Shown here: piece after piece, positions 52,896 through 62,550 of the stretch | How positions within the stretch are numbered: the stretch's first letter is position 1 | Layout: each line of letters starts with the position of its first letter | DNA from: Hyphomicrobiaceae bacterium | Lineage (GTDB): Bacteria; Pseudomonadota; Alphaproteobacteria; Rhizobiales; Hyphomicrobiaceae | Length of the DNA stretch: 64,000 bases | Assembly (NCBI GenBank): GCA_016793635.1 | Contig: JAEUMD010000007.1 | Coordinates: 111,674 to 175,673, forward strand | Reading direction: 5' to 3' | Position numbers and translations under genes: made by a program | Notes under the pieces: generated by a model | The model's database searches: none | What the model was told of the DNA's origin: nothing | Seen by the model: the letters and a program-made list of their open reading frames with translations, nothing else

Positions 52896-53699
52896 TCAGG
52901 GAACGCTCGATCCCGAGATGCGATCGACCCCTTCGCTAGGTACTGCAACGGTACACCAAGCGGCGTCTAAACGAATTGCCTCACGGGACAACGGCTTCCC
53001 GCCATCAAAAAGCACATAGTCCGCGCATGTCAGCAGTTGAGAAACGCTCCCGGCATTCCGGCCGGAAACCTCGCAGACAACGATCGGGCGGGCCTCAGCC
53101 AGCATTAACTTGGCGCCTTGCAGGACCTCTAGCTCAGCTCCTTCGACGTCAATTTTCAAGAGATCGGGTTTCGGGAGCCAAGTCGCCAGTTTGTCAACCG
53201 AAACTGCCATCACGGTCTGCGCCTCGGCGATGCCGCCAGTTTGGCTGTTGCCGTACTCCGCGAGATAATTAGAGGCTCGCGCTCGCCGCGCAATGTTAAA
53301 TGAACGCAGCCCGAAATCCGCAGCTACGGCGACGGGGACGATCGTGAGCCTCGCGCTGGATTCACTCTGTAAGCCGGCGGTTCGTCGCAGAAGCTTGACC
53401 AGCACAACGTCAGGTTCAAACGAAAATATACTCCCCGAAGCACCGGCTCTCGCTGCGGCAGCGACGGAGAACAGTCCTATATTGGCTCCAATGTCCCACA
53501 CCGTGCTTCCAGGCTTAACGAGGTCCTTGGCTAGCTGGAGGAGCGTAGGATCATATTTATCAACCGGCTTGAAAATGGCGCCTAGCCCCCCCGCCGACGA
53601 CATCAAAATGGGCGAGCTGCCAAATTCCGCCGGGAGGCGACGGCGCACGGTCCAATCGCGGAAGAGGTCCTCCGCGATACGTCGCGGCCAAAATAACAT
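52896..53699 (-). CDS. FkbM family methyltransferase
   Basis: 267 residues. The AdoMet motif I is VWDIGANIGLFSVAAA, followed by SFEPDVVLVKLLRR and LLKIDVEGAELEVLQGA. FkbM enzymes O-methylate sugars or polyketides, and in polysaccharide loci usually methylate a glycan hydroxyl. It is two bases from the GT2 gene, so co-transcribed with 53702-55131. A second FkbM lies at 59270. Confidence 0.88.
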   Translation of the reverse strand: MLFWPRRIAEDLFRDWTVRRRLPAEFGSSPILMSSAGGLGAIFKPVDKYDPTLLQLAKDLVKPGSTVWDIGANIGLFSVAAAARAGASGSIFSFEPDVVLVKLLRRTAGLQSESSARLTIVPVAVAADFGLRSFNIARRARASNYLAEYGNSQTGGIAEAQTVMAVSVDKLATWLPKPDLLKIDVEGAELEVLQGAKLMLAEARPIVVCEVSGRNAGSVSQLLTCADYVLFDGGKPLSREAIRLDAAWCTVAVPSEGVDRISGSSVP

Positions 53700-53701
53700 G
53701 C

Positions 53702-54544
53702 CTACCTAATCCTCCTGCCTTCTCGCCGCAATTCGTATATCTTGAGCCGAATCGTCAAGAAGTACCAAGCTTTGTAGAACGCGTAGTAGAGACCTGCCGC
53801 ACCGTCACGGAAGCCACCCCGAATGACATAGGCATAAAGGAGGTAGAACCAGGGATACCACCACTTTGCCAAGTGGCGATACTTGAAATTCTGGCGATCG
53901 GTCAGACGGCTCCAGTTCTCCGCCCCGCTTCGCTGCAACCGTAGCACACGATTCGCTTCCCATAGCGCATAGTCACGGTGGCGATCGATAAACTTCTCGA
54001 TGCCGCGAAAATCGTTATGGTCGATGGGATCCTCGATCTCTCCAACAGCCCCCTCAATAATTGGGTGCTCATGAATTTCCATGTCGAGCTTCGACCAAGC
54101 ATCCTCGTCGATCCGCTCGTAAAGTGCCTTGCCCACGCGGAACAAGGCCAATTTGCGCTGGGGCACGCCGTATCTTAACCTGCGGCCGAGGAAGTAATTC
54201 GTATAATTCAACCAGTATCCATCATATCGCTGACTTGCAGTGGCGGTTGCGACGGCGTCACAAAACCTGTCATCGACGAACTCGTCCGCATCAAGGAATA
54301 GCACCCAATCTGTTGACGGCGGGTGGTTGATCAGCAACCAGTTCCGCTTTTTGGGATATTGGCCGTTCCATCGGAACTCTATCACATCTGCGCCCTGCTC
54401 GAGAGCAATAGCCCGAGTTCTGTCGCTTGATTCGGAATCCACAACGACCACACGATTGAAACGCGCGAGTCGATTTAGGCACTCTGAGAGATTGGCCTCC
54501 TCGTTCTTCACGGGAACCACGACTGTGACAGGTATCGTGGTCAA
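53702..54544 (-). CDS. Glycosyltransferase family 2 protein (WaaE/KdtX-like)
   Basis: 280 residues. GT-A fold: VVVPVKNEEANLSECL, the DxD site LFLDADEFV, and the later NYFLGRRLRYGVPQRKLALFR typical of LPS-core beta-1,4-glucosyltransferase-like proteins. A hydrophobic C-terminal stretch (PWFYLLYAYVI) may hold it at the membrane. Its start overlaps the acetyltransferase stop by four bases. Confidence 0.88.
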   Translation of the reverse strand: MTTIPVTVVVPVKNEEANLSECLNRLARFNRVVVVDSESSDRTRAIALEQGADVIEFRWNGQYPKKRNWLLINHPPSTDWVLFLDADEFVDDRFCDAVATATASQRYDGYWLNYTNYFLGRRLRYGVPQRKLALFRVGKALYERIDEDAWSKLDMEIHEHPIIEGAVGEIEDPIDHNDFRGIEKFIDRHRDYALWEANRVLRLQRSGAENWSRLTDRQNFKYRHLAKWWYPWFYLLYAYVIRGGFRDGAAGLYYAFYKAWYFLTIRLKIYELRREGRRIR

Positions 54545-55131
54545 GCAGCGGGATCCTCAAGCGACCGGGTCCGAACTTTAATCACCCGGGCCGGATTGCC
54601 GACTACGATTGCATCGTCTGCCACGTCTCTCATTGCTACGGCACGCGCCCCTACGATCGCCCGAGCCCCGATTGTGACACCTGGGCCGACGAACGCATCC
54701 GCGCAGATCCAAGCTTCGTCACCCACATGGATCGGGCGCTTTGTCAGAGGCATTGTCGGGTCATTATAATCATGAGAGCCGGCACAGATATGCGCGCCTT
54801 GCGAGACTGTCGTCCGCTCGCCGATTGTGATTGGGCCCAGAGCATAAAGGATGACTCGATCGCCCACTGCCGCATGTGTTCCGAAATCTAGGTTCCAAGG
54901 TATTGTGATCTTAACAGTCGGGTAGATATGGACTTCTCGGCCTATTTTTGCGCCAAAGAGTCGTAGCACGCCGCGCCGCCACCCCCACAGGTGTCGCGGC
55001 GTCCAGGAAAATAATGGCCCGCGTAGCAACTCCCATAGGGCGCGCCCAATAAGTTCGCGCGCTGTCCATTTTTGATTCAGTCGATTCGCAGCGATATCAA
55101 GCCAAGCCGGCCGCTGCCGTCGGATGACCAC
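54541..55131 (-). CDS. WcaF-like left-handed beta-helix O-acetyltransferase
   Basis: 196 residues from a GTG. Hexapeptide repeats run from KIGREVHIYPTVKITIPWNLDFGTHAAVGDRVILYALGPITIGERTTVSQGAHICAG to VGPGVTIGARAIVGARAVAMRDV, with His in AGSHDY as likely catalytic base. Family members acetylate colanic acid or other polysaccharide sugars using acetyl-CoA. Translational overlap with the GT2 gene indicates one operon. Confidence 0.88.
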   Translation of the reverse strand: MVIRRQRPAWLDIAANRLNQKWTARELIGRALWELLRGPLFSWTPRHLWGWRRGVLRLFGAKIGREVHIYPTVKITIPWNLDFGTHAAVGDRVILYALGPITIGERTTVSQGAHICAGSHDYNDPTMPLTKRPIHVGDEAWICADAFVGPGVTIGARAIVGARAVAMRDVADDAIVVGNPARVIKVRTRSLEDPAA

Positions 55132-55276
55132 CCGATGCTCTCCGAATTTTTATCTCAACCAGCTGCATCCAAGACGGGAGTTTCGCAAAACTCCTACGTT
55201 CGGTGAGTTGAGGCGCGTTGTTTGTGCGCCATCACCTAATCGTATCTCGTCATCGCAGTGGCAAACTGGGCTTAAC

Positions 55277-56473
55277 TCAGACGACGCAGTTCGGTCGGCT
55301 ATCAGATGGGCAGCCCGCGACCATCCAACGATATAGCGACTCTTGAGAGCTAGCGATCCCCGGCCAAGCATAGTGGGTCGCAACATGCTCGTGCCCTCTT
55401 GCGCCAATTGCTGCAAGTTCGGTAGGAGATCGGATAAGCGTCTCGCATAACTTATCTGCGAGACTGGCCGGGTCGCTCTCGATCCGGATAGCAGCGCCAG
55501 CAACGAACCCATCGACTAAGTTGCAGGCCTCTGTCATTAGAACTGGCAAGGACCACGCCCAAGCTTCCAACACAGACATCGGCAAGCCTTCTGAATAGGA
55601 TGGCAACACGAAGGCTTCGGCAGCTGCCAGCGCGGCCTCTTTTTGCGAACCGTATAGCGGGCCCGGCAGCACCACGTATTCTTCGAGACCGTTTCGCGAG
55701 ATCGCTGCAGTTAGTTCAGCGAGGTGGCCACCGTCGTCCCATCCGGCGATCACCAAGTTCCATTCCTTTGCGACTTCCGGAGCATTCGCGCGGAGCGTCG
55801 CAAACGCCTCAACGAGTCCGACAACACCCTTCTTTTCGTGGATGCGACCGACGAAGAGCAGCACGCGTTTGTCTGGCCACCACTCGGGTGGCGAGGCTGA
55901 ATTGCCGTTCGGAAGATCAATGCCGTTGCGGATGACTGCTACGGGATTCGTAAGGCCGTAGGCTCGAATCGCACCACACTCCGAATGACTCAGGGCATGA
56001 AAGCATGAGGCGCGCCGCATGTTTGCATCTTCATAGAGGTTGCTAGCCAGGCGTTTCTTCCAGACATTTTGACGGAGCGCCCAGGGGTCTAGCATTCCGT
56101 GGGGGGCAATTAGAGTGGGCGTCCCGCGTTTCGCGAGCCGAGCAACAAAACCCGAGAACGCCTGCCAAATACCGTGCTGATGCACGATGTCGAAATGCCT
56201 TCGAGATAGTTCCCGGTACAATTGTGGTGACAGGCCGATCCGGTTCGGTCCGAGCGCGTCGACCAAGATGGGCTCTATGGGAGTCCATTCGTGCAGATCC
56301 CGCTCCGAAAAATTATCTCGCAGGGCGATAACGGTGACCTCGTGCCCCGCAGCCGTCAGGTGCTGGGCAGGTCGCCGAGCCGCAGAACTGATTCCCCCAG
56401 CGGACCGCGAGATGCTGCCCAGAACCACTCCAATGGACAGAGGTTTCGCTCTGGACGGGTCAGGCAACTGCAT
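55277..56473 (-). CDS. Glycosyltransferase family 4 protein
   Basis: 398 residues, GT-B. Features: IVHQHGIWQAFSGF, LIAPHGMLDPWALRQNVWKK, LLFVGRIHEKKGVVGLVEAF and the donor-site EGLPMSVLEAWAWSLPVLMT. It likely transfers a hexose to the growing lipid-linked unit. The start overlaps the end of the next upstream GT gene by 14 bases. Confidence 0.9.
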   Translation of the reverse strand: MQLPDPSRAKPLSIGVVLGSISRSAGGISSAARRPAQHLTAAGHEVTVIALRDNFSERDLHEWTPIEPILVDALGPNRIGLSPQLYRELSRRHFDIVHQHGIWQAFSGFVARLAKRGTPTLIAPHGMLDPWALRQNVWKKRLASNLYEDANMRRASCFHALSHSECGAIRAYGLTNPVAVIRNGIDLPNGNSASPPEWWPDKRVLLFVGRIHEKKGVVGLVEAFATLRANAPEVAKEWNLVIAGWDDGGHLAELTAAISRNGLEEYVVLPGPLYGSQKEAALAAAEAFVLPSYSEGLPMSVLEAWAWSLPVLMTEACNLVDGFVAGAAIRIESDPASLADKLCETLIRSPTELAAIGARGHEHVATHYAWPGIASSQESLYRWMVAGCPSDSRPNCVV

Positions 56474-57674
56474 CCAAGACCTTCGTCTGCAAATACCTTA
56501 GGATAATGCTGTCCCACGGCGCAATCGGACCACGTCTAGGTATGGAAAGCGCGCTTTCTACCGCCCGCTTTAAACCCGTTCCGAAGCGGTCGGGCCCCCA
56601 GTCAGCGATCGCGCTCGCAGCGGCGCGCCCCATAGCCGCGCGCTCTCGCGGCGTCAATTTGAGAAATTGAAGGAGGCTCCTTGTAATTTCGGAAACTTCG
56701 GTGCCGGTTAGAATTCCTGATACCCCGTGGTCTACAACGGAGCGCGCAGCTCCACATCGATTCGATACAATTACTGGCACGCCGGCCGCCATTGCCTCAT
56801 TAATAACAAGCCCCCACTGCTCAACGGTTGAAACATGGGCGAAGGCTTCCGCAAGGCCATAGAATTCGGGAAGGTCTTCATAGCCGCGAAAGCCTGGCAA
56901 GTGAACATGCCGACTATCACCGCCCGCAACTATGGCCGACTCGATTGAAGCGCGTTCCGGACCGTCGCCCAATATTACAAGGTCGGGCGCATCCGCGACT
57001 TCTCTGCGTGCGGCGCAATATGCTGCGATGAGATTTGGCAGGTTCTTCTTTGTTACGAAGCGAGCCGATGCGAGGAGATAGGACTTTGGAAGGCCGTGCT
57101 TAAGGCGCGTTGCATCCGCTGAAGCACGAGCGACACCTGCACCGCGGCAAAAATGGTCATTGTCGACGGCGTTATAGCCGAAGTGGATTCGCTTCCGGTC
57201 TATGCCGAGGCGAGCCACGTATTCTGCGTGTGGCGAACCTCCCACGAGCGCCGCATCGAACTGCGACACCACCTTCCTCTTCACTAGTTCGCGCAGCAAA
57301 GACCTGGGGGCGTCATCGCTTTGTGATTCCGACATCACAATCACCGGAATGCGATGCTCTCGTCCGTGGGCGAGAGCCACTAGATTTTCAGGAGCAGTCC
57401 AACCGGACGCCGCGATTGCGTCAGGGCGGATAGTCGAAAGCTTCTCTCGAATTCGATTCGCCAATTCACCCGTTCTAGCACCGGCGTCATAGGCTTCCCT
57501 GCCATCGTAAATTCTGTGAACCGCATAGTAACCGACGTCAGTAGCCAGGAATTGCACAAATTCACCGGCATTGAGCGTTGAAATAACGTGAACTTCTCGG
57601 AAGTACTTCATCGCTCCGATATACCGCGCATTGTGGTAGGGCGCAATTTGAGCGGTGAAGATCGCAAGCCGCAT
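56460..57674 (-). CDS. Glycosyltransferase family 4 protein
   Basis: 404 residues from the second of two adjacent ATGs, with GAGG five bases upstream. GT-B donor domain: LLASARFVTKKNLPNLIAAY, VILGDGPERASIES, HLPGFRGYEDLPEFYGLAEAFAHVSTVEQWGLVINEAMAAGVPVIVSN with the E-x7-E pair. The N-terminal part (AIFTAQIAPYHNARYIGAM) is less usual. Acceptor and sugar are unknown. Confidence 0.9.
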   Translation of the reverse strand: MRLAIFTAQIAPYHNARYIGAMKYFREVHVISTLNAGEFVQFLATDVGYYAVHRIYDGREAYDAGARTGELANRIREKLSTIRPDAIAASGWTAPENLVALAHGREHRIPVIVMSESQSDDAPRSLLRELVKRKVVSQFDAALVGGSPHAEYVARLGIDRKRIHFGYNAVDNDHFCRGAGVARASADATRLKHGLPKSYLLASARFVTKKNLPNLIAAYCAARREVADAPDLVILGDGPERASIESAIVAGGDSRHVHLPGFRGYEDLPEFYGLAEAFAHVSTVEQWGLVINEAMAAGVPVIVSNRCGAARSVVDHGVSGILTGTEVSEITRSLLQFLKLTPRERAAMGRAAASAIADWGPDRFGTGLKRAVESALSIPRRGPIAPWDSIILRYLQTKVLDAVA

Positions 57675-57786
57675 CATGTCCTCATTATGGGATACTCGCC
57701 GCGGTCTTTGCGCAGCCATATCGATATGCCTTTGACCTTGCCGTGTGCGGCAACCACTTTTGGGCCCAGACCTTCATGGTTCCGCG

Positions 57787-59118
57787 TCACCTGACCGGCG
57801 GACCTGCATCAAGCCTTGGCGATGGTCCCCTTGCCGACTTCCGCACTCTTGGCTGAGCTCGGGAGAACCGCAACACAGCCATCGAGACAACCAGGATAAA
57901 CGGCAGAGGTGACACAAACTCGGCTGTACTGTGAGTGATACCTTTCAGGCCTTCGGCCAGTAGAACGAGGTAGTAATACTGTCCCGCGAGTCCACCCACC
58001 CTGGCGTTCGAGTACAGATAACCGAAGACGAGACCGATTGCGCCAAAGACGAAGACACCTAAGAATGCAAAACTTCGGTACGAGTCTGAAAATCCTGTCC
58101 GAGTCGACCCGAATGAGGTCGCGCCCTCTTCAAGGCCGAGCCCAATGCGCCGGCTGAGGGAATCGGCCTTCAGGCTTTCTTTCAACTCGCGTCCAAGCAG
58201 GAACGCGGGGACATACTGATGAACAAGGCTATTCCAATATTCGGCCCCATATTCGACACTTCCAGTGCTGTTGATGTACCAAAAGTCATATTGGGCGAGG
58301 CCGATTTCGCTGGCTTTTCCTTGACCCAGATTGAAATAGTCGAAGCTCTGGTAGATTTCGTTGCTCGTTAATGCCTGCATTAACGACTGGCCCGCGCTAA
58401 CTTTTTTTCGCAAAGCCTCAATTTGATTCAACAGAATTATGCCGACGAAGAGCGATAGCACTATAATCAATCGCGGTGGCGAGGTGCGTCTGGCTAGATA
58501 CCAACTGCCTGCCGACAGCGCCATTAGATCAAATATCTGCTCCCGCCTCACTCCGCCGAGCACCGCCCACAGCAGGGGCAGCGCTGCCGTGATGGCAATG
58601 GCAAGCGATACAGGCGAGCGTGTCCGCGCGAATGTCAGCGTTGCAAGGCACAACCCCATTCCACTAGTGGTGGCCAATAGAGCGTATAGAGTGATAACGC
58701 CGGTCCACTGCTTACCCATGCCGGAAGTGTCAATTCCACCCATCAGAATGATGCTAATGTGACCAATTGCAGTCAGGGCACCTGCGGCGAGATGCAATCG
58801 GCCTTGGTCGTAGTTGGCGTAAATTTTGGTTGGTGAGCGCAAAATTCGACGCAGTTCAAGGTTTCGACCTACTTTGAAGCCCCAAGATAAGAAGAGGAAG
58901 CATCCGGTCAAATAAAGCCAGAAGAAGCCGCTTTGGTAGGTATTGTATGTGTTCGATTCGAGTTCGATTCCCTGTGGCACTATCCACGCAATCCCCAGCA
59001 TGGCGGCTATCGTGGGAAACTCAAGAATTCCCTGCCCTGAGAGAATCCCACGGATCGCAATCCACGCTAGTGCCGTGCAAAGTATATAGAATTCAATTTG
59101 GAAATCGCCCTCAGTCAC
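57787..59118 (-). CDS. O-antigen/exopolysaccharide polymerase-like membrane protein (Wzy type)
   Basis: 443 residues from a GTG, with about 12 hydrophobic segments and a long non-hydrophobic loop around residues 245-345 that contains Arg/Tyr/Glu-rich sequence (EYWNSLVHQYVPAFLLGREL). This is the topology of Wzy-like polymerases, which join repeat units in the periplasm. Sequence alone rarely identifies Wzy; the position in a glycosyltransferase cluster supports it. No Wzx flippase was seen inside the window. Confidence 0.7.
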   Translation of the reverse strand: MTEGDFQIEFYILCTALAWIAIRGILSGQGILEFPTIAAMLGIAWIVPQGIELESNTYNTYQSGFFWLYLTGCFLFLSWGFKVGRNLELRRILRSPTKIYANYDQGRLHLAAGALTAIGHISIILMGGIDTSGMGKQWTGVITLYALLATTSGMGLCLATLTFARTRSPVSLAIAITAALPLLWAVLGGVRREQIFDLMALSAGSWYLARRTSPPRLIIVLSLFVGIILLNQIEALRKKVSAGQSLMQALTSNEIYQSFDYFNLGQGKASEIGLAQYDFWYINSTGSVEYGAEYWNSLVHQYVPAFLLGRELKESLKADSLSRRIGLGLEEGATSFGSTRTGFSDSYRSFAFLGVFVFGAIGLVFGYLYSNARVGGLAGQYYYLVLLAEGLKGITHSTAEFVSPLPFILVVSMAVLRFSRAQPRVRKSARGPSPRLDAGPPVR

Positions 59119-59269
59119 AATTTGTCTCGCACATCATGCGTGGCGCCGATCGGGGCCAAAACCGAACCTATCTTGTATGCGCTTATCGGAGCGAAGTCCT
59201 CGCCGCATTTCTGCCAGCTTAGCTCCGGTTGTACGCAAGGGCAGAGAGAAGGTAATCTGTGCGACACGT

Positions 59270-60070
59270 CTAGTCCAACTCGTACACCGAAAAGCGTCGA
59301 TGTGCGCGCAACGCGCTTTCCCTTCGGGCAAATATCATGTCTATCTGGAATAGTGCCCGATCTGATGCCCGACGAAGTTGCCCGCATATATCGTAGGGAA
59401 CGAAGCCGCGCGCATCCATGAATGCGACGACCTCGGGCATCAGCGGCGCTCCTTTATTATATTCCAGTAGCGCCACCTCCGCTAGCACCACTTCTGAATC
59501 GGACAGGGTTTCTTCCGCGCCTTGTAGCACCTCGAGTTCATAGCCCTGTACATCCAGCTTTAGGAGTAGCGGACGGGGTAGAGCAGCGACTTCCTGTATG
59601 TCGTCGAGCCGCTTCATTGGTAATGTCACTAGCCCTTTTTCTAGTTTCGTGACCTCCTCAAATACGGATGATCCTGTGCCCAGAGTATGGAAAGGCACCG
59701 CCTCCTGCTTCTTGGCACCGAAGAGTCCTATGCCGAACGTCGCCCGCTCCGATCCAAGCTGCTGTGCTACCACTCTCAGGTTGGCGGCCAAATCTGGCTG
59801 CGCCTCAAGCATATGAAATCTCGCTTCAGGGAAGATTTTCGCGGCGGCGCTCGTCCACTTGCCAACATTCGCACCGACGTCGACGATACCACCGGGCTTG
59901 AAACCGGCCTCTGAAAGATTTGCAAGACTACCAAACATTGAGAGTAGGCCGTTGCGAAAGCGGGTCTGTTCGTCGGCGACGGCGACCGCCTTGCGCAATA
60001 GTACTGCATGCATTGGCACCGGCAGCAGCCTCAACACGGACGTGACGACACGGCTTATCTCGCGCTTCAA
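59270..60070 (-). CDS. FkbM family methyltransferase
   Basis: 266 residues from a TTG. Motif I is GIVDVGANVGKWTSAAAKIFP, then MLEAQPDLAANL and LLKLDVQGYELEVLQGAEETL. It is predicted to methylate a sugar of the repeat unit with AdoMet. It differs clearly from the FkbM at 52896 and so probably acts on another position. It follows a 222-base gap after the GT4 gene upstream. Confidence 0.85.
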   Translation of the reverse strand: MKREISRVVTSVLRLLPVPMHAVLLRKAVAVADEQTRFRNGLLSMFGSLANLSEAGFKPGGIVDVGANVGKWTSAAAKIFPEARFHMLEAQPDLAANLRVVAQQLGSERATFGIGLFGAKKQEAVPFHTLGTGSSVFEEVTKLEKGLVTLPMKRLDDIQEVAALPRPLLLKLDVQGYELEVLQGAEETLSDSEVVLAEVALLEYNKGAPLMPEVVAFMDARGFVPYDICGQLRRASDRALFQIDMIFARRESALRAHRRFSVYELD

Positions 60071-60291
60071 GTCAAATCTCCGCCAAGAGCTGCAGTGCCG
60101 TAGTTGGGAGTGATCTATGAGCTTTGAAAGGTGCTACGATCTGAAAACTCGGCATTGAGAGGTCGAGTTGGAGAGAGCCAAGCGCCATCTCGAGCCTCAG
60201 AAAGTGTGCAACAGCATCTGTTCCGACGTTTGACGACTCGGCGGCCGGGGCCATAACTTCGGGCCTACCACCAAGTGCAGCAATATTGTCA

Positions 60292-61500
60292 TCATTTACC
60301 AAATCTTGAACCTGGATCGGTGCTCTGCGAGGCTCCCCGTAACGGCCCTTCCGCTGCGGCGCGAAACATCGCTCGATACTTGGGCACAAGCGCCGACCAG
60401 CCAAACGTCTCACGAGCATAGGACCAGCGGCGGCGGTCGCCCTCGACGTCCTCACCAAAAAGGTGAGCGTATTCGGCTAAAAGCGAAGCGAGCCCACCTG
60501 GCACGGAGAAGTCTCCGTAGACGGCATGTGAGCCGTTGACGAACCTTCCGACCGGATAGTCATGACAGAACACAGGTACGCCTGCGCCGAGCGCCTCGAT
60601 GTAGACGCGTCCGAAACCTTCCGCAAGTGAGCCGAGCACGAACACGTCAGCCGCAGCATACCAGATAGGGACCTCCGACGGAGGCACGGAACGTGCGACA
60701 ACACTGTCCGCGCCGAGCTTTTCACTAGCGTCGGATACGATCGCGGCGCTGCCCTCGTCCATTGCACCAATCATCGCGAGAAGCGGGCGTGGCTCGGGCA
60801 ACCTTGCCACCTCGTCCGCAACGTAACCCATTCGCTTATGCTGCTGAGCAATCCAGCCGACTGAGAGTATGATCTTACGATCTTCGGCAAGCCCTAACGA
60901 GCGGCGAGCGGCACGACGACTCTCGACTGAACGGTCGGGTGCTTCAGCTGGGACAGAGAAACCATAGGGGACGAGGATGTGTCTGAATTCGTCGTCGCCG
61001 TCCATTAGCGCGATGTCGCGGTAAGTTGGCGTGACCTGGTGCACGTAATCGGCCCAAGGGAACGGCCCCCGCATCGGCGCTCCGTTAGAATACATAAAGC
61101 GGTAAGGTACGCCCGTGACCATCCGCAGCGCGTTCAACCTCGGTGCGAGGTTCGCCTCGCTAGAAAAAACGACCTTCGGTTTGAACCTTCGGATTTTCGC
61201 GAGCACGGATGGGATACTCGAGATCTGTTCGATCGCATAGCCGTCGCGTCCGAGCAACCTTCCAATCGCTGGAGCGATGCGCCCTGTACGGGACATAGAA
61301 ACGGCCCTCTCCTGGCGCGGCCCTGTTGTACCAGCGCCGATCACGAGGGTGACATCAAGCGATGGATCGTCCTTAAGTCCATTAAAGGCATCGGCGAAAA
61401 AGGTTTCGATCCCGCGGCCGAGCCGACCTACACCAGTACAGAGCATAAGTACGCGGATTCGCTCGGCATTGGCCGCTGTGCGGGACCTCTCGATAATCAC
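60292..61500 (-). CDS. Glycosyltransferase family 4 protein
   Basis: 402 residues from a GTG overlapping the stop of the next upstream gene (GTGA). N-terminal GVGRLGRGIETFFADAF and donor-site PIWYAAADVFVLGSLAEGFGRVYIEALGAGVPVFCHDYPVG are GT4 features. It appears coupled to the GT2 gene 61497-62465. The sugar is unknown. Confidence 0.87.
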   Translation of the reverse strand: MIIERSRTAANAERIRVLMLCTGVGRLGRGIETFFADAFNGLKDDPSLDVTLVIGAGTTGPRQERAVSMSRTGRIAPAIGRLLGRDGYAIEQISSIPSVLAKIRRFKPKVVFSSEANLAPRLNALRMVTGVPYRFMYSNGAPMRGPFPWADYVHQVTPTYRDIALMDGDDEFRHILVPYGFSVPAEAPDRSVESRRAARRSLGLAEDRKIILSVGWIAQQHKRMGYVADEVARLPEPRPLLAMIGAMDEGSAAIVSDASEKLGADSVVARSVPPSEVPIWYAAADVFVLGSLAEGFGRVYIEALGAGVPVFCHDYPVGRFVNGSHAVYGDFSVPGGLASLLAEYAHLFGEDVEGDRRRWSYARETFGWSALVPKYRAMFRAAAEGPLRGASQSTDPGSRFGK

Positions 61501-62465
61501 CTAGAAAGCTCTCGGGCGAGTATCTCCTGCGTCTCCGGCGCAATCGGTAATGGGTATGCGTCGGGGCTCCATCCTTTGCGCGTCAGGTCCAGGGCACTCG
61601 GCAGGCTGAGAGCGTACAAAACGTGCTGAACTGCACGCCTAACGCCGCGAGGGATGTGATTAGTCTGCCGAATGTCGGGAAGCTCGGTGCCCTGCTCCCA
61701 CACCTTAAGCTCCGGTGCATCATCGTCGACCAGGAAGCGCCGCCAGTCGCCCACGGACCACCGGTGCGCCTCGGGACGTGTCCAGTTCAAGCGGTTCTCC
61801 TTGTCCGCCATCATAATGGCGCGCAGACGGCAACGGCGCTCGAGCTGTTCTGGATCCCGATGGGGATAGTGCCGGATCGGGAGACGTCTTTTTGCCACCA
61901 AGCCAGCATTATAAGGAAACGAGACCATAACTGGCCAACGCATCGATGCACGGTAGCGGCATAGCCTCGGCTCCGAATAATCGCTCACCGTGTAATGGCG
62001 GCGCCGCTCAGCGATAGATTTTTCTCTGTCGGTCGCGATCGCCGCGGCGGACTTCAACCCCTCCGCTTCGGCCCGCGTCAGCTGAAAATCAAAATATTGA
62101 TGGTATACTACGCCTTCTCTTGGCGAGACGCGCCTGGACACAAAGTCCTGTGGACGCACATGATGGAACTCATCCGCGTCGATCCTGACGAACCAGTCAC
62201 CATCTCTGAGGTATTCCCGCGCCGTCTCAAAGAGTAGTCCGCGCACTCGATTTTCATTATAGTAGACTGGCACGCGCGCGATCGGTTTTACTCTTTCGTC
62301 ACTTCTTGCCAATTCACGCACAATGTCCCAAGTGTCGTCGACACTGCCGGTATCGTAAACGTAGATGCGGTCTGCCCACTTGAGTGCGTGAACGAGGCAT
62401 TCACGAATTATGTCACCCTCATCCCGCACGGGAAGCAATGCAACAAATCGTGAATCACTTCTCAT
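61497..62465 (-). CDS. Glycosyltransferase family 2 protein
   Basis: 322 residues from an ATG with GGAGG ten bases upstream; a longer frame to 62519 lacks a site. GT-A features: LLPVRDEGDIIRECLVHALKWADRIYVYDTGSVDDTWDI and DGDWFVRIDADEFHH with the DxD. It has no membrane segment and may act on a lipid-linked precursor at the membrane. It is translationally coupled to the GT4 gene downstream. Confidence 0.87.
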   Translation of the reverse strand: MRSDSRFVALLPVRDEGDIIRECLVHALKWADRIYVYDTGSVDDTWDIVRELARSDERVKPIARVPVYYNENRVRGLLFETAREYLRDGDWFVRIDADEFHHVRPQDFVSRRVSPREGVVYHQYFDFQLTRAEAEGLKSAAAIATDREKSIAERRRHYTVSDYSEPRLCRYRASMRWPVMVSFPYNAGLVAKRRLPIRHYPHRDPEQLERRCRLRAIMMADKENRLNWTRPEAHRWSVGDWRRFLVDDDAPELKVWEQGTELPDIRQTNHIPRGVRRAVQHVLYALSLPSALDLTRKGWSPDAYPLPIAPETQEILARELSR

Positions 62466-62550
62466 CTCGGTCAAACCTCCGCATTTAGAAACCCGCGGAC
62501 ACCCCAGAAGCACCGACAACGCCCAAACGGGCGCTCATTTGCGTTCGCAT